A stretch of 7,389 nucleotides of DNA, from positions 1-7,389 of the forward strand of contig CAMJJZ010000053.1 in NCBI GenBank assembly GCA_946406275.1. Direction: 5' to 3'. The position numbers and the translations under genes are program-made. Position 1 is the first letter of the stretch. The number at the start of each line of letters is the position of its first letter. Positions 6,186 to 7,389 of the stretch are shown here, in pieces. This DNA is from an uncultured Bacteroidales bacterium. GTDB lineage: Bacteria > Bacteroidota > Bacteroidia > Bacteroidales > UBA932. The notes beneath the pieces were generated by a model. It was not told where the DNA came from and did no database searches. It worked only from the letters and a program-made list of their open reading frames with translations.

Positions 6186-7389
6186 GGCGTTGGCTGTGGC
6201 CAGGGCTGCTGCTAGCCTTACTGCTGTGGCTCTTTGTGATTCCCCAGGGGCTTTTCCGTGGCGCTCATTATTCCACCGTGGTGGAGAGCGCCGAAGGAGA
6301 GCTCCTGGGAGCTCGTATTGCAGCTGACGGCCAGTGGCGCTTTCCGTTGTCGTCATTGCCGGCTGCATCTTCTTCGTCATTGCCGGCTGCGACCGGCAAT
6401 CTCATCCCACAACGCTTTGCCACCGCCCTTGTACAGTTCGAGGACCGTCACTTCTATTGGCATCCTGGCGTCAACCCCATTGCAATTGTGCGTGCACTGC
6501 GTGACAACATACGCAGCGGGCACGTTGTAAGCGGCGGTAGCACCATTACCATGCAGGTGATAAGGCTGTCCCGCGGGGGAGAGCGCAATATCTGGAACAA
6601 ACTCATTGAGGCGGAGGAAGCCCTCCGTCTGGAATGTCGTCACAAAAAGCGTGAAATCCTTGCCCTGTATGCCGCAAACGCCCCTTTCGGCGGCAACGTT
6701 GTGGGCCTTGACGCCGCCGCATGGCGCTACTTCGGCCGCCCGCCGGAGGAACTCTCCTGGGCGGAAAGCGCCACCCTTGCTGTGCTCCCCAATGCCCCGG
6801 CGTCCATCCATCCCGGAAGGGACCGTGAAGCGCTCCGTGAAAAGCGCAACAGGCTGCTTGGGCGGCTCTTGGAGCACGGGGACATCGACCAGGAAACATA
6901 TGATGCGGCAGTAACGGAGCCGCTGCCGGACGAGCCTCTGCCGCTGCCTGCATATGCTTCACACTATGTTGAAAGCGCGCCCAAAGGCCTCAGGACCAGG
7001 TCCACAATTCGGTTCGGTCTGCAGAGAGCCGTTGAGGAAGCCGTCCGCAGGCGCTCCGATGCCCTTGCTGCAGAAGGTGTGGCGGACATGGCGGCCATCG
7101 TCATAGACAATGGAACCGGGAACATCGTGGCCTATGTGGGGAACTCCTCGCCGGATCGTCCTAGACCTGGGGTGCAAGTGGACATTGCCGCCTCTCCCCG
7201 TTCCACAGGTAGTATCCTTAAGCCATTCCTTTATGCCGATGCCCTTGAAGCCGGCACAATCCTTCCGGAAACCCTGCTGCCTGACATCCCGGTGAACATG
7301 GGCGGCTTTGCCCCGCAGAACTTCGACAGACAGTTCTACGGCGCCGTGCATGCCTCAGACGCCCTTGCCCGCTCCCTCAACGTCCCGGC
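6182..7389 (+). CDS. pbpC: Penicillin-binding protein 1C, N-terminal part (cut by window end)
   Basis: This bifunctional inner-membrane peptidoglycan synthase is open for 402 codons, about half of a normal PBP1C (roughly 770-800 residues). The start ATG overlaps the macroglobulin TGA as ATGA; there is no Shine-Dalgarno sequence, so translation is probably coupled. Residues 4-22 are a membrane anchor (LWPGLLLALLLWLFVIP). The glycosyltransferase family 51 motifs follow: EDRHFYWHPGVNP with catalytic Glu87, GGSTITMQ (118-125), NKLIEAEEALRLE with Glu143, and KREILALY followed by APFGGNVVG. The 'TMQ' form and 'APFGG' are typical of PBP1C rather than PBP1A/1B. The transpeptidase domain shows SILK with nucleophile Ser344 and Lys347, then SLN (398-400) just before the window ends; the KTG box lies beyond. 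Residues 57-74 are an unusual Ser/Ala/Leu/Pro insertion encoded by a palindromic repeat. The reading frame stays open through it. Pairing with the macroglobulin is the known yfhM-pbpC arrangement, thought to link protease defence with wall repair. Confidence 0.95.
   Translation, partial: MRRWLWPGLLLALLLWLFVIPQGLFRGAHYSTVVESAEGELLGARIAADGQWRFPLSSLPAASSSSLPAATGNLIPQRFATALVQFEDRHFYWHPGVNPIAIVRALRDNIRSGHVVSGGSTITMQVIRLSRGGERNIWNKLIEAEEALRLECRHKKREILALYAANAPFGGNVVGLDAAAWRYFGRPPEELSWAESATLAVLPNAPASIHPGRDREALREKRNRLLGRLLEHGDIDQETYDAAVTEPLPDEPLPLPAYASHYVESAPKGLRTRSTIRFGLQRAVEEAVRRRSDALAAEGVADMAAIVIDNGTGNIVAYVGNSSPDRPRPGVQVDIAASPRSTGSILKPFLYADALEAGTILPETLLPDIPVNMGGFAPQNFDRQFYGAVHASDALARSLNVP
6350..6403 (+). 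repeat. Palindromic repeat inserted in frame in pbpC, partial plus full copy
   Basis: TCGTCATTGCCGGCTGC occurs at 6350-6366 and 6374-6390, a period of 24 bp (eight codons), so the frame is kept. Only the second copy continues into the right arm: ATTGCCGG (6379-6386), a 6-nt loop, then CCGGCAAT (6393-6400), a perfect 8-bp inverted repeat. The outer blocks GTCATT and AATCTC match the element at 28-56. It encodes about 18 residues between the WRFP strand and the conserved (I/L)PQ-F---L-QFED segment of PBP1C, where relatives as I recall them have only a short loop. Sequence and symmetry are seen directly; insertion is inferred from comparison with the family. Confidence 0.75.

Noticed and set aside
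6350..6403. Repeat in pbpC as a gene-breaking insertion
   Set aside because: The 24-bp period and total length keep the frame, and every downstream GT51 and transpeptidase motif is present in the same frame up to the window end.

Overview
The window reads as chromosomal DNA from a GC-rich member of the Bacteroidota, most likely Bacteroidales. Three signs support this. Both promoters match the Bacteroidota -7 consensus TAnnTTTG. Neither leader has a Shine-Dalgarno sequence. The encoded families (DUF3737, a lipoprotein alpha-2-macroglobulin with the 'DDP..PSYY' segment, and PBP1C) have Bacteroidales-like sequences. An Alistipes- or Cryptobacteroides-like gut lineage would fit, but this is inference.

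Layout: (1) 21-887, minus strand, a complete DUF3737 right-handed beta-helix protein whose last ten or so residues are encoded by a palindromic repeat. (2) 888-1097, a divergent intergenic region. It holds a probable promoter at each end and, between them, a 62-bp palindrome plus a further half copy, all built from TACGTCA / GGGGACCT blocks. (3) 1098-6185, plus strand, a complete bacterial alpha-2-macroglobulin lipoprotein with an intact CSEQ thioester motif. (4) 6182-7389, plus strand, the first 402 codons of penicillin-binding protein 1C. Its start overlaps the previous stop as ATGA, and it runs off the window.

Function: the macroglobulin and PBP1C form the classic yfhM-pbpC pair. The macroglobulin is thought to trap proteases that get through the outer membrane, and PBP1C to repair peptidoglycan nearby. 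The 4-bp overlap implies one transcript and translational coupling. The DUF3737 gene is divergent and has no known function.

The least ordinary feature is a small hairpin repeat family (GTCATT-stem-loop-stem-AATCTC). It occurs inside both flanking coding regions: as the 3' end of the DUF3737 gene and as an in-frame insertion near the start of PBP1C. At both sites a truncated copy precedes a full one. The stem sequences differ but pairing is kept. The intergenic palindrome cluster is a second, unrelated repeat family. I see no RNA genes, no insertion sequence and no complete novel multi-gene system.
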